Assembly (NCBI GenBank): GCA_019752015.1 | Contig: JAIEMQ010000001.1 | Coordinates: 23,784-87,783 of the forward strand | DNA from: Cyanobacteriota bacterium | Lineage (GTDB): Bacteria > Acidobacteriota > Vicinamibacteria > Vicinamibacterales > UBA2999 | Length of the DNA: 64,000 bases | Direction: 5' to 3' | Shown: positions 1 to 8,561 of the stretch, piece after piece | Layout: every line of letters begins with the position of its first letter | How positions within the stretch are numbered: position 1 is the stretch's first letter | The notes under the pieces: generated by a model | The model's input: the letters and a program-made list of their open reading frames with translations, nothing else | Told to the model about the DNA's origin: nothing | The model's database searches: none | Program-made: the position numbers and the translations under genes

Positions 1-711
1 TGGGATGTAGCCCGCCTTCTCAACGAGCGTCGATTCGAGCAGCGCCACTCCCGATACATAGAGCAGCAGATACGTGAGCACCGCGGGCCCGAACAGCCCG
101 ACGAGACCGCCGGTAGAGATGGCGATCACGCCGAAGCCCCACCACAACACGGCTTCACCGAAATAATTCGGATGACGCGAGTACTTCCAGAGACCGGTGT
201 CGAGCACCTTGCCGCGGTTGGCGCGATTGGCGCGGAAGCGGCGCAGCTGCTCGTCGCCGATGCTCTCGTAGACCAGCCCGCAGATCACGAGCAGCGCGCC
301 GAAGTAATCGATCACCGTCAGCCTCGCCGGCGCCAGCGAGACGATCGAGAAGTAGATCGGCAGCGACACGACCCACGCGGCCACCGCCTGCAACAGGAAC
401 ACCTTGAACAGGCTGACGAGCCACCACTGCTCGTACTCCTCGCGCCATCGCACGTAGCGAAAATCCTCGCCGAGGAGCCGCATCCGGAAAAACAGGTGAG
501 TGGAGAGCCGCAGCGCCCACAGCGCGAGCAGCCCCAGCGTCAGCAACGCGCGCGGTTGCGCGCCGTCGCTGGTGAAGTAGTAGATCAGGCCAATGACGAG
601 AATGCCGGGGCCCCACGCCACATCGGCAATGCTGGAGTTCTCGAGCCGGAGTGAGATCGCCCACAGCCCGATGAACGAGACGACGAGCGCGGCGAGGCCG
701 AGTAGCAGCAA
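1..711 (-). CDS. DUF1295 (steroid 5-alpha-reductase-like) membrane protein, 3' end outside window
   Basis: The frame stays open from a TTG at 711 to the window edge (237 codons). The translation is rich in hydrophobic segments and carries the C-terminal signature of the DUF1295/isoprenylcysteine methyltransferase-like fold: YESIGDEQLRRFR, GLWKYSRHPNYFGEAVLWW. The family is predicted to bind NAD(P)H and act on lipids or sterol-like substrates in the membrane; the reaction here is unknown. No ATG or GTG lies in frame upstream, so TTG is chosen; it begins 4 nt after the stop of the cytochrome gene, which suggests translational coupling. Last gene seen of an operon with the molybdoenzyme. The C-terminus lies beyond base 1. 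Confidence 0.85.
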   Translation of the reverse strand, partial: MLLLGLAALVVSFIGLWAISLRLENSSIADVAWGPGILVIGLIYYFTSDGAQPRALLTLGLLALWALRLSTHLFFRMRLLGEDFRYVRWREEYEQWWLVSLFKVFLLQAVAAWVVSLPIYFSIVSLAPARLTVIDYFGALLVICGLVYESIGDEQLRRFRANRANRGKVLDTGLWKYSRHPNYFGEAVLWWGFGVIAISTGGLVGLFGPAVLTYLLLYVSGVALLESTLVEKAGYIP

Positions 712-715
712 ATGA

Positions 716-1186
716 TCATCGTGGGCCGAAGCGGGATGCCAGGTGATCGATGAGCGGTTGTTTCTCGGCGTCGCTGACGGCGGCGCCCCATCGCAGCATC
801 TTCTCGACCGATCGCGTCCAGCCCGTGGGGGTGAGCTTTTGTTGTTCCACTATATCGGCATCGTGGCAGGTGAGGCACACCCTCTTGAACGTGGCCGCTC
901 CCGCATCAGTGGCAGCATGCGACGCCACGGGCTTTGGCGCGAAATGCTGCGCAAGATACGGCTGCAGCACGTCACGCTCCGCCGGTGTGATCTGCGATCC
1001 CCAGCGCACCATCTTGTTGATCGAGTTCGTCCATCCGGTGAGCGAGAGTTTTTGCGACGTGATGATGTCCGCTTCGTGACAGATCACACAACGGCTCTTC
1101 AGCACGTCGGCGCCGGGACCGGCGGGTAACTGCTGCGCCGAAATCGAAACACTCGCGATTAGCACCAGCCAGGCGACGTTACGCAC
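716..1186 (-). CDS. Periplasmic diheme c-type cytochrome, partner of the sulfite-oxidase-like enzyme
   Basis: 156 residues with a Sec signal peptide (MRNVAWLVLIASVSISA). Two heme c motifs are visible, CVICH near residue 33 and CLTCH near residue 106, each followed by a similar block (ADI..QKL..TGW), so the protein looks like an internal duplication of one ~70-residue heme module. The block resembles the heme domain of quinohemoprotein amine dehydrogenase alpha subunits and SorB-type cytochromes. Its start overlaps the end of the molybdoenzyme gene by 8 bp. The likely role is electron acceptor for that enzyme in the periplasm. Confidence 0.85.
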   Translation of the reverse strand: MRNVAWLVLIASVSISAQQLPAGPGADVLKSRCVICHEADIITSQKLSLTGWTNSINKMVRWGSQITPAERDVLQPYLAQHFAPKPVASHAATDAGAATFKRVCLTCHDADIVEQQKLTPTGWTRSVEKMLRWGAAVSDAEKQPLIDHLASRFGPR

Positions 1187-2384
1187 CCTTCACCTCGATG
1201 CGAATTGAGTCGTATTGATTCCAGAGATACCCCGACGGATTCCACTGCGACACGGCGGGCTGCATGTTGCCCTTGTTGTCCGTCGCGCGCGAGAGGATCA
1301 AATACGACTGCGGCCTGGCCGCGTTGAACGCGTACTCGAACCGCCGCCACGTGAAGCGCGCCTGCTCGCCGGTGAGCCGCGCCGGCTGCCATGTCTGGCC
1401 GTTGTCGATCGAGACGTCGACCCTGGTGATGTCGTTCTCGCCGGCCCACGCGAATCCGCCGACGGCAATCTTGCCCGCGGGCAGCGAGGCGCCGGTGGCC
1501 GGCGTCGTGATCAGCGACTTCACCGCGAGGCCCTTGAGCGGCTCCATGTCCTTCGCATCAACCGCGGCGCCCGGTGCGACGCGTTTATTCGGATAGCGAT
1601 ACCCGGTTGCGACCCAGAAGCTCTCCGAATCTTTCGCGATCACGTTGAGCTGATTGAGCCACTTCACCGAGTAGGCGCCTTCCCATCCGGGAACGACCGC
1701 GCGCAGCGGCAGGCCGTGCGGCAGCGGAATCGCTTCGCCGTTCATGTCCCACGCGATGATCGTGTCCGGATGCATTGCCTTCGCCATCGGCACCTGGCGC
1801 ACGAACGCCGGCATGGTGCCTGGGGGACGATCGGCCGCGTGCATCTCCACGTTGATGCCGCTGGTCTTGACGCCAACTTTCTTGAGCACCTCCGACATGC
1901 GCGTGCCGGTGAAGCGTGCGGTGCCGACCGCGCCCTTCTCCCACTGGATGCCGGCCAGCGCCGGCTCGAAGAACGCGCGGCCGTTGCCGGCGCACTCGAG
2001 TGTCGCGGTGATCGTGGTGGCGGGCAGCTTTTTGATCTCGTCGAGCGACAACGACACCGGCGAGTTGACCTCGCCGCCGATCTTCAGCGTCCACGAGGCG
2101 GGATCGACCTGCGGCACCGGCATGTGCGATCGCACGTAAAACAGGTTGTTCGGTGTGATGAACGAGTCGAGCAGCGCCACCGGCGTTTCGAAGTCGGGCG
2201 GCCGCATCGAGCGGACGATCAGTTTGTCCTTGCCGTAACGTTGCGCGGCGGTTTGTGCCTCCACCCCACCGCGCAAAGTACGCGTGGCGGGGGTCCCGGG
2301 CTGCGCGAACAGCCCGGTGGCCGCGAAGCGGAGCGCCGCTCCGGCTGTCGCCATCCGCGCGATCAGGTATCGACGGGAAATCAT
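1179..2384 (-). CDS. Sulfite oxidase-like molybdopterin oxidoreductase (SorA/YedY-related)
   Basis: 401 residues. The N-terminus has a twin-arginine-like signal (SRRYLIA followed by an Ala-rich stretch), consistent with export of a folded molybdoenzyme. The molybdopterin domain is recognised by ATLECAGNGR, whose Cys is the expected Mo ligand, and by HGLPLRAVVPGWEG; a C-terminal Mo-co dimerisation domain follows (DVSIDNGQTW, WRRFEYAF). The length fits SorA-type sulfite dehydrogenases. Sulfite as substrate is inferred from the family and the heme partner, not proven. It starts 10 bp after the hydrolase gene and overlaps the cytochrome gene, so the genes are probably cotranscribed. Confidence 0.85.
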   Translation of the reverse strand: MISRRYLIARMATAGAALRFAATGLFAQPGTPATRTLRGGVEAQTAAQRYGKDKLIVRSMRPPDFETPVALLDSFITPNNLFYVRSHMPVPQVDPASWTLKIGGEVNSPVSLSLDEIKKLPATTITATLECAGNGRAFFEPALAGIQWEKGAVGTARFTGTRMSEVLKKVGVKTSGINVEMHAADRPPGTMPAFVRQVPMAKAMHPDTIIAWDMNGEAIPLPHGLPLRAVVPGWEGAYSVKWLNQLNVIAKDSESFWVATGYRYPNKRVAPGAAVDAKDMEPLKGLAVKSLITTPATGASLPAGKIAVGGFAWAGENDITRVDVSIDNGQTWQPARLTGEQARFTWRRFEYAFNAARPQSYLILSRATDNKGNMQPAVSQWNPSGYLWNQYDSIRIEVKGA

Positions 2385-2394
2385 GAACCTGATT

Positions 2395-3348
2395 CTACTT
2401 CGGTGTCCGCATCGCGAGCCACCATTGCATCGTCGACGTGACCAGCTCGGCGGCGTCCTGCTGCACGAAGTGGCCCGCGCCAGGCACGGTGACGAGCGTC
2501 AGATCTTTCTCGAGCCACTTCCACGTCCCCGACAGGCCATCCGAGTGCAGCGCCTGATCGTTGAGGCCATGGAACATCAACACCGGCATCTTCGCCTTCG
2601 GCGTCTCCGGTGCGGCGGGCAGATCGGCCCCGGATGCGCGCGGATAATTGCGCTTGTAGTAATTGAGCATCCCCTCGAAGTCTGATTTCTCGAATGCCTC
2701 GACGTAGCGCTGCCGCGCCGCGGGATCGGTGACCCAGCCGGAGAGCGTCTGCGGCGTCATCGGCATGCCGAAGAACACGGTCGGATCGCCCGGCATCTTC
2801 GCCTGGAAGTTGCGCGCGTACTCGCTGTTCTTGATCTGCTCGGGATTCGTGCGCAGCTCGCGCAATAAACCGTTCGGGTGAGGAAGATTGAGAATGATCA
2901 GTCGCTCGACCATCTGCGGCAGGGCCAGCGCGGTCTGCCATGCGACGATGCCGCCCCAATCGTGTCCGACGACCGTTGCGCGCTCGGCCTTCAGATGGCG
3001 GACGACCGCGGCGACATCTCCAACCAGTAACTTGAGGTCGTAGTTCTCGACGCCCTTCGGCTTATCGCTCAAGTTGTAGCCGCGCTGATCGATCGCGACC
3101 ACCTGGAAGTTCTGCGACAGCGCCGCCATCTGGTGGCGCCACGAGTACCAGAAATCGGGGAAGCCGTGAATCATCACGACGAGCGGCCCCTTGCCGAGCG
3201 ACGCGTAGTGGATCTTCACGCCGCCTTCAGAGACGGCGTATCCGTGCGTGACGCGATCAAACACGTCGCCCTGCGCCTGCGCGCCGTTGGGAAATGCGAG
3301 AACGAGTCCGGACAACATGACAATGGCGACGAGTAACGCTCTCCTCAT
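2395..3348 (-). CDS. Secreted alpha/beta hydrolase, epoxide hydrolase-like
   Basis: The open frame reaches upstream to 3501, but the ATG at 3348 is preferred: it has AGGAG six bases upstream and begins a signal peptide ([19 protein letters not shown]), whereas the upstream codons are repeat DNA. 317 residues. [10 protein letters not shown] is the oxyanion motif, GHDWGG gives an Asp nucleophile as in epoxide hydrolases and haloalkane dehalogenases, and GAGHFVQ holds the catalytic His. The Asp nucleophile excludes a simple serine esterase. It is the first gene of the minus-strand operon; the substrate is unknown. Confidence 0.85.
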   Translation of the reverse strand: MRRALLVAIVMLSGLVLAFPNGAQAQGDVFDRVTHGYAVSEGGVKIHYASLGKGPLVVMIHGFPDFWYSWRHQMAALSQNFQVVAIDQRGYNLSDKPKGVENYDLKLLVGDVAAVVRHLKAERATVVGHDWGGIVAWQTALALPQMVERLIILNLPHPNGLLRELRTNPEQIKNSEYARNFQAKMPGDPTVFFGMPMTPQTLSGWVTDPAARQRYVEAFEKSDFEGMLNYYKRNYPRASGADLPAAPETPKAKMPVLMFHGLNDQALHSDGLSGTWKWLEKDLTLVTVPGAGHFVQQDAAELVTSTMQWWLAMRTPK

Positions 3349-3363
3349 ATCAGCTCCTGGAGG

Positions 3364-3456
3364 TGGGTGCCTGGCACCCGCTGCCACCGGAAATCGGTGC
3401 CTGGCACCCGGTGCCACTGTAGATCGGTGCCTGGCACCCACTGCCACTGCACATCG
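3364..3456. repeat. Three tandem REP-like units (GGTGCCTGGCACC)
   Basis: Three units of about 30 bp, each with the palindromic core GGTGCCTGGCACC followed by a CTGCCAC-type stretch, lie directly upstream of the hydrolase start. The same unit appears inverted at 3561-3624, so the two arrays face each other across a ~100-bp spacer that should hold the hydrolase promoter. Confidence 0.85.
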
Positions 3457-3560
3457 CCCCAACTGTTGAGGACTTCTACTGTAGTACGCAATCCGCGACA
3501 ACCTTAGTCACATAAACGTCGAAAAAATTGGAAGGCGGTCGGTGACCGTCCCATCCACTG

Positions 3561-3624
3561 CGGTGGCAGCGGGTGCCAGGCACCCAATATCGGTGGCAGC
3601 GGGTGCCAGGCACCCAATGCCGGG
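3561..3624. repeat. Two inverted copies of the GGTGCC repeat
   Basis: Two units reading GGTGGCAGCGGGTGCCAGG are the reverse complement of the units at 3364-3456. They sit just after the stop codon of the LytTR regulator gene. The intervening bases 3457-3560 hold no gene; a TACTACAGTAG-like dyad is seen at 3476-3487. Confidence 0.8.
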
Positions 3625-3630
3625 CATCGT

Positions 3631-4371
3631 CTACGCTTCAAGCTTGTCGAGCAGCAGCCGCCAGCGGCGGCGGGCGACGGGCATGGTCTGCCCGTTCGCC
3701 AGCAGAATTTCTCCGGTGCCGTCGGTGAACGGCTTGGCCTCTTTCACCGCATCCAGCCGGATGATCGCGTTGCGCGACACCGGAAAAAAACTGTCGTCGA
3801 GGCGACGGGCGAGTGACGCCAGCGTCGGTTGCATCGACAACTGCTCGGTCGTCGTCAGCAAGTGCGTGATGCCCTCGACGAAAATGAACGCGACGACGTC
3901 GTTGGCGGGGACGACGCGGAAGCGATTGCCGCGCTTGGCGAGAAACCGCGTCGGCGCCATGCCGGTGGCCTGCGTCAGCTGCTCGAGCGCTCGATCGCGT
4001 CCCGCCGGAGCGTTCGCGCAGGCGGAGCGAACGCGATCGAGTGCCGACGCGAGACGCGCGCGATTGACCGGCTTCAACAGGTAATCGAGTGCCGACAGCT
4101 CGAACGCATCGACGGCGTACTGGTCGAACGCAGTGCAGAAGATCACCGAGGGGCGCGGCTTGCCGAGCGACGCGGCGACGTCCAGGCCGCTGGCACCCGG
4201 CATCTGGATATCGAGCAGCACGAGATCGGGCGACAGCGCCGCGATCTGCTCCGCGGCCTGCACGCCGTCATCGGCTTCGCCGACGACCTCCACGTCCGGA
4301 TGCGCGCTCAGCAGTTGTTTGAGCCGCTCGCGCGCCGGCTGCTCGTCGTCGATGACCAATGTGCGAATCAC
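3631..4371 (-). CDS. LytTR-family response regulator
   Basis: 246 residues. The receiver domain (about 1-120) has the acidic pocket VIDDE, phosphoacceptor Asp in LVLLDIQMPG, and K in YLLKPVNR. A LytTR DNA-binding domain occupies about 140-246 (FLAKRGNRFRVVPANDV, FFPVSRNAIIRLDAV). LytTR proteins are transcription factors phosphorylated by LytS-type kinases, and such a kinase is encoded two genes upstream in the same direction. A 25-bp gap containing a tandem repeat separates it from the PP2C regulator. Confidence 0.93.
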   Translation of the reverse strand: MIRTLVIDDEQPARERLKQLLSAHPDVEVVGEADDGVQAAEQIAALSPDLVLLDIQMPGASGLDVAASLGKPRPSVIFCTAFDQYAVDAFELSALDYLLKPVNRARLASALDRVRSACANAPAGRDRALEQLTQATGMAPTRFLAKRGNRFRVVPANDVVAFIFVEGITHLLTTTEQLSMQPTLASLARRLDDSFFPVSRNAIIRLDAVKEAKPFTDGTGEILLANGQTMPVARRRWRLLLDKLEA

Positions 4372-4375
4372 GTCA

Positions 4376-4412
4376 AGACCTCAGGACCTCAGGACCTCAA
4401 GACCTCAAGGCC
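4376..4412. repeat. 8-bp tandem repeat (GACCTCAR) overlapping a gene end
   Basis: Four to five copies of GACCTCAG/GACCTCAA lie between the two response-regulator genes. The array reaches into the upstream gene and supplies its last codons (EALRS stop). Confidence 0.8.
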
Positions 4413-5500
4413 TCGTGTTTTATTACCATCACCGTCACATCGTCCTGATCCTGGCGCGAGCCTCGATACACGCGAATCGCATCGAGGATGGACGCACAAA
4501 TCTCCGCGGCGCTGCGATCCCGGACGGCGGCGATCAATTCAAGCAGCTGCTGCTCGCCGAACTCATCATCATTCTCATTGCGAGCTTCGCTCACGCCGTC
4601 GGTAAACGCCACGAGGATGCTGCCGTCGTGGAACTTCAGCGAATGCGAGCCGAACTCGCCGGCCTCGATCAAGCCGAGCGCCGGGCCGCTGGCGGTCAAC
4701 GTTCGAGCATGGCCGGTCTTCGAGATGACGAGGGGTGCGGGATGACCGGCGTTGACGAGCAATAACTGAGACGAACTGGCGTCGAGCACGCCGTAGATGC
4801 CGGTCGCGTACCGCGCGCCGTCGGTGGTGGCATACACGTCACGATCGACGGCGGACATGAGCGCTTCGGGATTGAGATGCGCCAGCCGCGCCGCGGTATT
4901 GACGCGAGCCTGAACAGCGGAGGCCACGAGTCCGGCCGCGACGCCTTTGCCGGACGCGTCGCCAAGCAGCATTGCCCAGCGTGATTCGCCGAGCTGAAAC
5001 AGATCGTAGAAGTCGCCGCCCACTCCGCGCGCGGCGAGTGAAGCGGCCGAGCAGTCGAAGCCGTCGATCTTCGGCAGCGAACCCGGCCACATGTGCGCCT
5101 GCACGCTCGTCGCGGCCACGATGTCGCGGGCGACGGACTGCGACGCCAGCCGCGCGCGGACGCGATCGAGCGTGACCGCGAGCGTGGCGCGTGAGACCGG
5201 CTTCAGCAGGTAGTCGGTGGCGTCGACGGCGATCGCGTCGAGTCCGTAATTGTCGTAGGCGGTGGCGAACACGATGAAGGGCCGCGGCTCCGGCAATGAC
5301 GCGGCGAGCGCGGTGCCGCGCACTTCCGGCATTTCGACGTCGAGGAAGACGAGATCGGGACGAGCCGTGCGAATCACTTCACGCGCTTCGTCGGCGCTGC
5401 CGGCTTCACCGACCACCGACACGTCGCCGGCGGCATCGAGCAGCTGGCGCATCCGCACGCGCGCCGGCGGCTCATCGTCCACGAGCACGGCGCGAATCAT
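4397..5500 (-). CDS. Response regulator with PP2C/SpoIIE-type phosphatase output
   Basis: 367 residues. An N-terminal receiver (1-125; VDDEPPA, phosphoacceptor in LVFLDVEMPE, K in YLLKPVSR) is followed from about residue 165 by a SpoIIE/RsbU PP2C domain (GGDFYDLF, LGDASGKGVAAGL, LVAFTDGVSEARN). Such proteins dephosphorylate anti-sigma-factor antagonists in partner-switching control; no anti-sigma or STAS gene is nearby. Its ATG overlaps the stop of the kinase gene in ATGA, indicating coupling. The last codons come from the tandem repeat. Confidence 0.92.
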   Translation of the reverse strand: MIRAVLVDDEPPARVRMRQLLDAAGDVSVVGEAGSADEAREVIRTARPDLVFLDVEMPEVRGTALAASLPEPRPFIVFATAYDNYGLDAIAVDATDYLLKPVSRATLAVTLDRVRARLASQSVARDIVAATSVQAHMWPGSLPKIDGFDCSAASLAARGVGGDFYDLFQLGESRWAMLLGDASGKGVAAGLVASAVQARVNTAARLAHLNPEALMSAVDRDVYATTDGARYATGIYGVLDASSSQLLLVNAGHPAPLVISKTGHARTLTASGPALGLIEAGEFGSHSLKFHDGSILVAFTDGVSEARNENDDEFGEQQLLELIAAVRDRSAAEICASILDAIRVYRGSRQDQDDVTVMVIKHEALRS

Positions 5501-7410
5501 GCCGCGATCCTGACGTGCGGCATCGAGATGCGCGCCACCGTGACCCCCGCGGCTTCGTCGCGGCTCAACTTGAATGTGGCGCGCCCGCCGAAGTGGCCCT
5601 TCAGCCGCTCGCGCACGCTGTGCAGGCCGAAGCCCTCGCCTTCACGCGACCGCAGGCCGTGCGATTCGGCCCCGGGTCCGGTGTTGCGGACCTCCAGCGT
5701 CACCTGCTCGGAAGTGGTCCGCACGATCACGTCGATGCGTCCGGGCCCTCGAGCCTGCGATACGCCGTGCTTGACCGCGTTCTCGAGCAGCGTCTGCAGC
5801 AACATCGACGGGATCAGCGGCGCCGGCGCCGTGTGATCGGAATCGATCGAGCACGTCAGCCGCTGGCCGAATCGCGCCTGCTCGACGTCGAGATACGCGC
5901 GCGCGAAGGTCAGCTCCTGATCGAGCGGCGCCCACTCCGAATGCGATCGGCGCAGTGTGTAGCGGAACACTTCCGCGAGCTGCTCGACGGCTTCATCAGC
6001 GCGGGCCGGATCGGTGTGGATCAGCGACGCGATTGCGTTCAGTGCATTGAACAGGAAGTGCGGATTGATCTGCGCGCGCAGCGCTTTCAGCTCCGACTTG
6101 CTGCTTTGCAGCTGCAGTTCCTGCGCGAGCTGTTCCTGTTCGACGCGTTTGCGCTGCAGCCGGATGTTCTCGAGCATGAAGGCGAATACGCTGCCGAGCG
6201 ATCGCAGCAGGACCAGGTCTTCGGACATCAGGCGGCGTCCCGAAGCCTCCTTCAACACGGCGATGCGAACGATCGCTCCCGACACCGGGCTGGTCAGCTT
6301 GACCTCGACTTCGACGGGGGACTCGAAAACGGCGCGGGATCCGACGAGGACGGCGATCCTCGCGCCGAAAATCTCGCTGAGGCGCGCCTCCGCGGCGGCG
6401 ATTAACGTCGCTTCATCCGTCGCCGGCTGCATCGCGGCGAGAATGTGTTTGACCGCCTCCACCGGCGTGAATTCACGGCCCAGCCACACGCGATCGAGCA
6501 GCCGCTCGGTGCGCGACAACAGCCAGGGCATCAGCAGCGCCAGCGGCGCCAGCGCGGCGGCGAACAACCACGGCCGCGCCGCGCCGGTCGGCAGCGCTTC
6601 CAGCCATGGCAACGTCGCTGTCAGGAACAATGCCGCGACGACAATGCTCAAGAGCAGCGTCAGTCCGCGCTTGATGACCAGGTCGTAGAACGCGAACCGA
6701 TCTTCGAAATAGACCGACGCCACCATGAAGAAGACCGGCGAGGACCGCGACAGGCGATCGAGGATCTCCATCAGCAGCTGTTGCTGCCGCATGAAGATCA
6801 ACGCGAAGAAGGAGGCGCTGAGCAGGACGAACAGCGAAATCATCACGGTCCGCAGTTTCGCCTGGTCCGCGGTCATGGTCCGCTTCGGCCGCCGCATCAT
6901 CAGAGCGGTTGAATACGCGCTGCACAGCACGAACATCGAGCCGATCGAGATCCCGATCCACGCGCCGATCGGTTCCGGCCTCGGCAGCACGCGGAATAGC
7001 GTCAGCAGCAACCACACGCCGACGGCCGGCGACAGCACATACATGCCTCGCAGCAGGCCGCGGAACAGCGGCGGCGGCATCTCGGCATCGTGATGCGACT
7101 CGAGATACACCGTGTGCATGATCACCGGCGGATAGAGGAAGACGATGAACACTGCGAGCTCGAGCCAGCTATCGCCGGTATTGCCGGTCAGATTGCGGAA
7201 TTCCATCAGCGCATTCAGCACGAACCACACGGTGCTGATCACGAAGATGCCCAGGCTGGCCTTGTTCATCTGCACCTGGACGGCCGGCGCGTAGCTCTTG
7301 TCCAGGCCCCACAGCGACCGCGCCTGGCCAATGCTGAAGTAGGTCGCCGCGCCATAGGCGTAGGCACCGAACAGCGACAGGAACAGGAACGCCAGGCTGA
7401 CGATGATCAA
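5497..7410 (-). CDS. LytS-type sensor histidine kinase
   Basis: 637 residues. About seven or eight hydrophobic segments fill the first 300 residues, then a GAF-like region (roughly 310-420). The phosphorylation motif INPHFLFNALN is typical of HisKA_7TM/LytS kinases, and a HATPase domain follows (LLENAVKHG as N box, GFGLHSVRERL as G box). It is the first gene of a three-gene set with two response regulators of different output type, so one sensor probably feeds both a LytTR transcription factor and a PP2C phosphatase. The signal sensed is unknown. Confidence 0.92.
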   Translation of the reverse strand: MIIVSLAFLFLSLFGAYAYGAATYFSIGQARSLWGLDKSYAPAVQVQMNKASLGIFVISTVWFVLNALMEFRNLTGNTGDSWLELAVFIVFLYPPVIMHTVYLESHHDAEMPPPLFRGLLRGMYVLSPAVGVWLLLTLFRVLPRPEPIGAWIGISIGSMFVLCSAYSTALMMRRPKRTMTADQAKLRTVMISLFVLLSASFFALIFMRQQQLLMEILDRLSRSSPVFFMVASVYFEDRFAFYDLVIKRGLTLLLSIVVAALFLTATLPWLEALPTGAARPWLFAAALAPLALLMPWLLSRTERLLDRVWLGREFTPVEAVKHILAAMQPATDEATLIAAAEARLSEIFGARIAVLVGSRAVFESPVEVEVKLTSPVSGAIVRIAVLKEASGRRLMSEDLVLLRSLGSVFAFMLENIRLQRKRVEQEQLAQELQLQSSKSELKALRAQINPHFLFNALNAIASLIHTDPARADEAVEQLAEVFRYTLRRSHSEWAPLDQELTFARAYLDVEQARFGQRLTCSIDSDHTAPAPLIPSMLLQTLLENAVKHGVSQARGPGRIDVIVRTTSEQVTLEVRNTGPGAESHGLRSREGEGFGLHSVRERLKGHFGGRATFKLSRDEAAGVTVARISMPHVRIAA

Positions 7411-7541
7411 GGCTCTGAAGGGTTATACGCCAAAGCCGTGCCGGGCGACGGTCGAGAATGGTCGAGCGGTCGAATCGCGCCGTCGAACGGCCCGCCTTCG
7501 CTGCGCTACGGCGCGACAAGTTGCCGTTATGCTGCTTGCAC

Positions 7542-8351
7542 GTGGTGACACGCTTCGCTCCCGCGCCGACCGGCTTCCTGCACCTCGGCCACGTGGTCAA
7601 TGCGCTGCACGTCTGGAACACCGCCCGCGGGCAGGACGGCGAAGTGCTGTTGCGAATCGAGGATCACGATCGGCAGCGGTCGCGCCGCGAGTACGAGACC
7701 GCGATTATCGAAGACCTGGCCTGGCTCGGCTTCAAGCACGATGGCGACATGGTGCGCCAGAGCGAGCGGCATCCGCTGTATCACCGCGCCCTGCAGCGAT
7801 TGATCGATCGCGGGCTCGTGTATGGATGCACCTGCTCGCGGGCTGAGATTCAGGGATCAGGGATCGGGGATCAGGGATCGGGGCATGAAGTTCGCTACGC
7901 AAACACCTGTCGCCAAAAAGCCATACCTCTCAGCGACGGCGTCGGGTGGCGCGTCATCATGGAGCCGGGCGTCGAGCGATTCGTCGACGACATCCTTGGC
8001 CCGCAGGAGCAGGATCCGAGCGAGCAGTGCGGCGATGTGCTGGTGCGCGATCGCAACGCCAACTGGACGTATCAGTTCGCGGTCACCGTTGACGATCACC
8101 TTCAACGCGTCACCGACGTGATCCGCGGCGAGGATTTGCTGTCGTCGACGGGCCGGCAACTGCGTCTGGCGCGCCTGCTGGGCCGCCAGGAGCCGCCGCG
8201 TTTCCGGCACCATTCGCTGATCATGAAATCGCCGGCGCAAAAACTGAGCAAATCCGATCACGACACCGGCGTGCGCGACCTGCGCGCGTCGGGCTGGACG
8301 GCGGAAAATGTCCTCGGCACGGCGCGGGAACTTGCTAATCTAAAGGAATGA
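7542..8351 (+). CDS. gluQ: Glutamyl-Q tRNA(Asp) synthetase
   Basis: The enzyme attaches glutamate to queuosine-34 of tRNA-Asp. RFAPAPTGFLHLGH is the class I HIGH region, IEDHD follows, and KLSKSD is the KMSKS-like loop; the anticodon-binding domain is absent, as in the family. Zinc ligands CTC and Y...C flank residues encoded by a repeat (7851-7883). The frame opens at 7458, but the conserved start lies at GTG 7542 or 7545; TTG 7536 is also possible. It reads away from the kinase gene. Its stop overlaps an ATG at 8348 that begins a decayed reading frame. Confidence 0.9.
   Translation: MVTRFAPAPTGFLHLGHVVNALHVWNTARGQDGEVLLRIEDHDRQRSRREYETAIIEDLAWLGFKHDGDMVRQSERHPLYHRALQRLIDRGLVYGCTCSRAEIQGSGIGDQGSGHEVRYANTCRQKAIPLSDGVGWRVIMEPGVERFVDDILGPQEQDPSEQCGDVLVRDRNANWTYQFAVTVDDHLQRVTDVIRGEDLLSSTGRQLRLARLLGRQEPPRFRHHSLIMKSPAQKLSKSDHDTGVRDLRASGWTAENVLGTARELANLKE
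7851..7883. repeat. 7-bp tandem repeat inside gluQ
   Basis: About 4.5 copies of GGGATCA/GGGATCG lie inside the coding sequence and encode a Gly/Ser-rich stretch (QGSGIGDQGSG) exactly between the zinc-binding CTC and the Tyr/Cys pair. The flanking enzyme sequence stays in frame. Confidence 0.85.
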
Positions 8352-8561
8352 GGCAACTCATTTTCGCGGTCCTGGCGATCAGCCTGCTCGTGCCGGCGCT
8401 GCCGATGGCGCAGCCCGGCCGGCATGCGCGTGGTCGTCAAGGTTGCCGGCGGCGTTGAGCCGTTGAAGGCGAAGGAAGTCCAGTACTCCGCAGCGGCGAC
8501 TACCGCGAAGCAGTGATCGCGGGGCAGCCTGCCTCGCCGAAGCGTCTTCGCGGAGGCGGGG
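8348..8561 (+). other. Degenerate stretch: signal-peptide start without a body
   Basis: An ATG overlapping the gluQ stop begins a convincing signal peptide (MRQLIFAVLAISLLVPALP), but the frame ends at 8458. Short coding-like pieces follow in other frames (MRVVVKVAGGVEPL, then SGDYREAVIAG). I read this as the start of a lost secreted-protein gene, followed by a repeat at 8525-8561. Confidence 0.45.
8525..8561. repeat. GCCTCGCCGAAGC-type repeat
   Basis: The sequence GCCTGCCTCGCCGAAGC, a short loop, then GCGGAGGCGGG. The same ends with a different loop occur inside the DPP IV gene (34217-34250), and a related copy is at the 3' end of the S33 peptidase gene (25704-25738). Confidence 0.75.

Noticed and set aside
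1215..2441. 408-codon plus-strand open frame
   Set aside because: Antisense shadow of the molybdoenzyme gene, with low-complexity Arg/His/Val composition.
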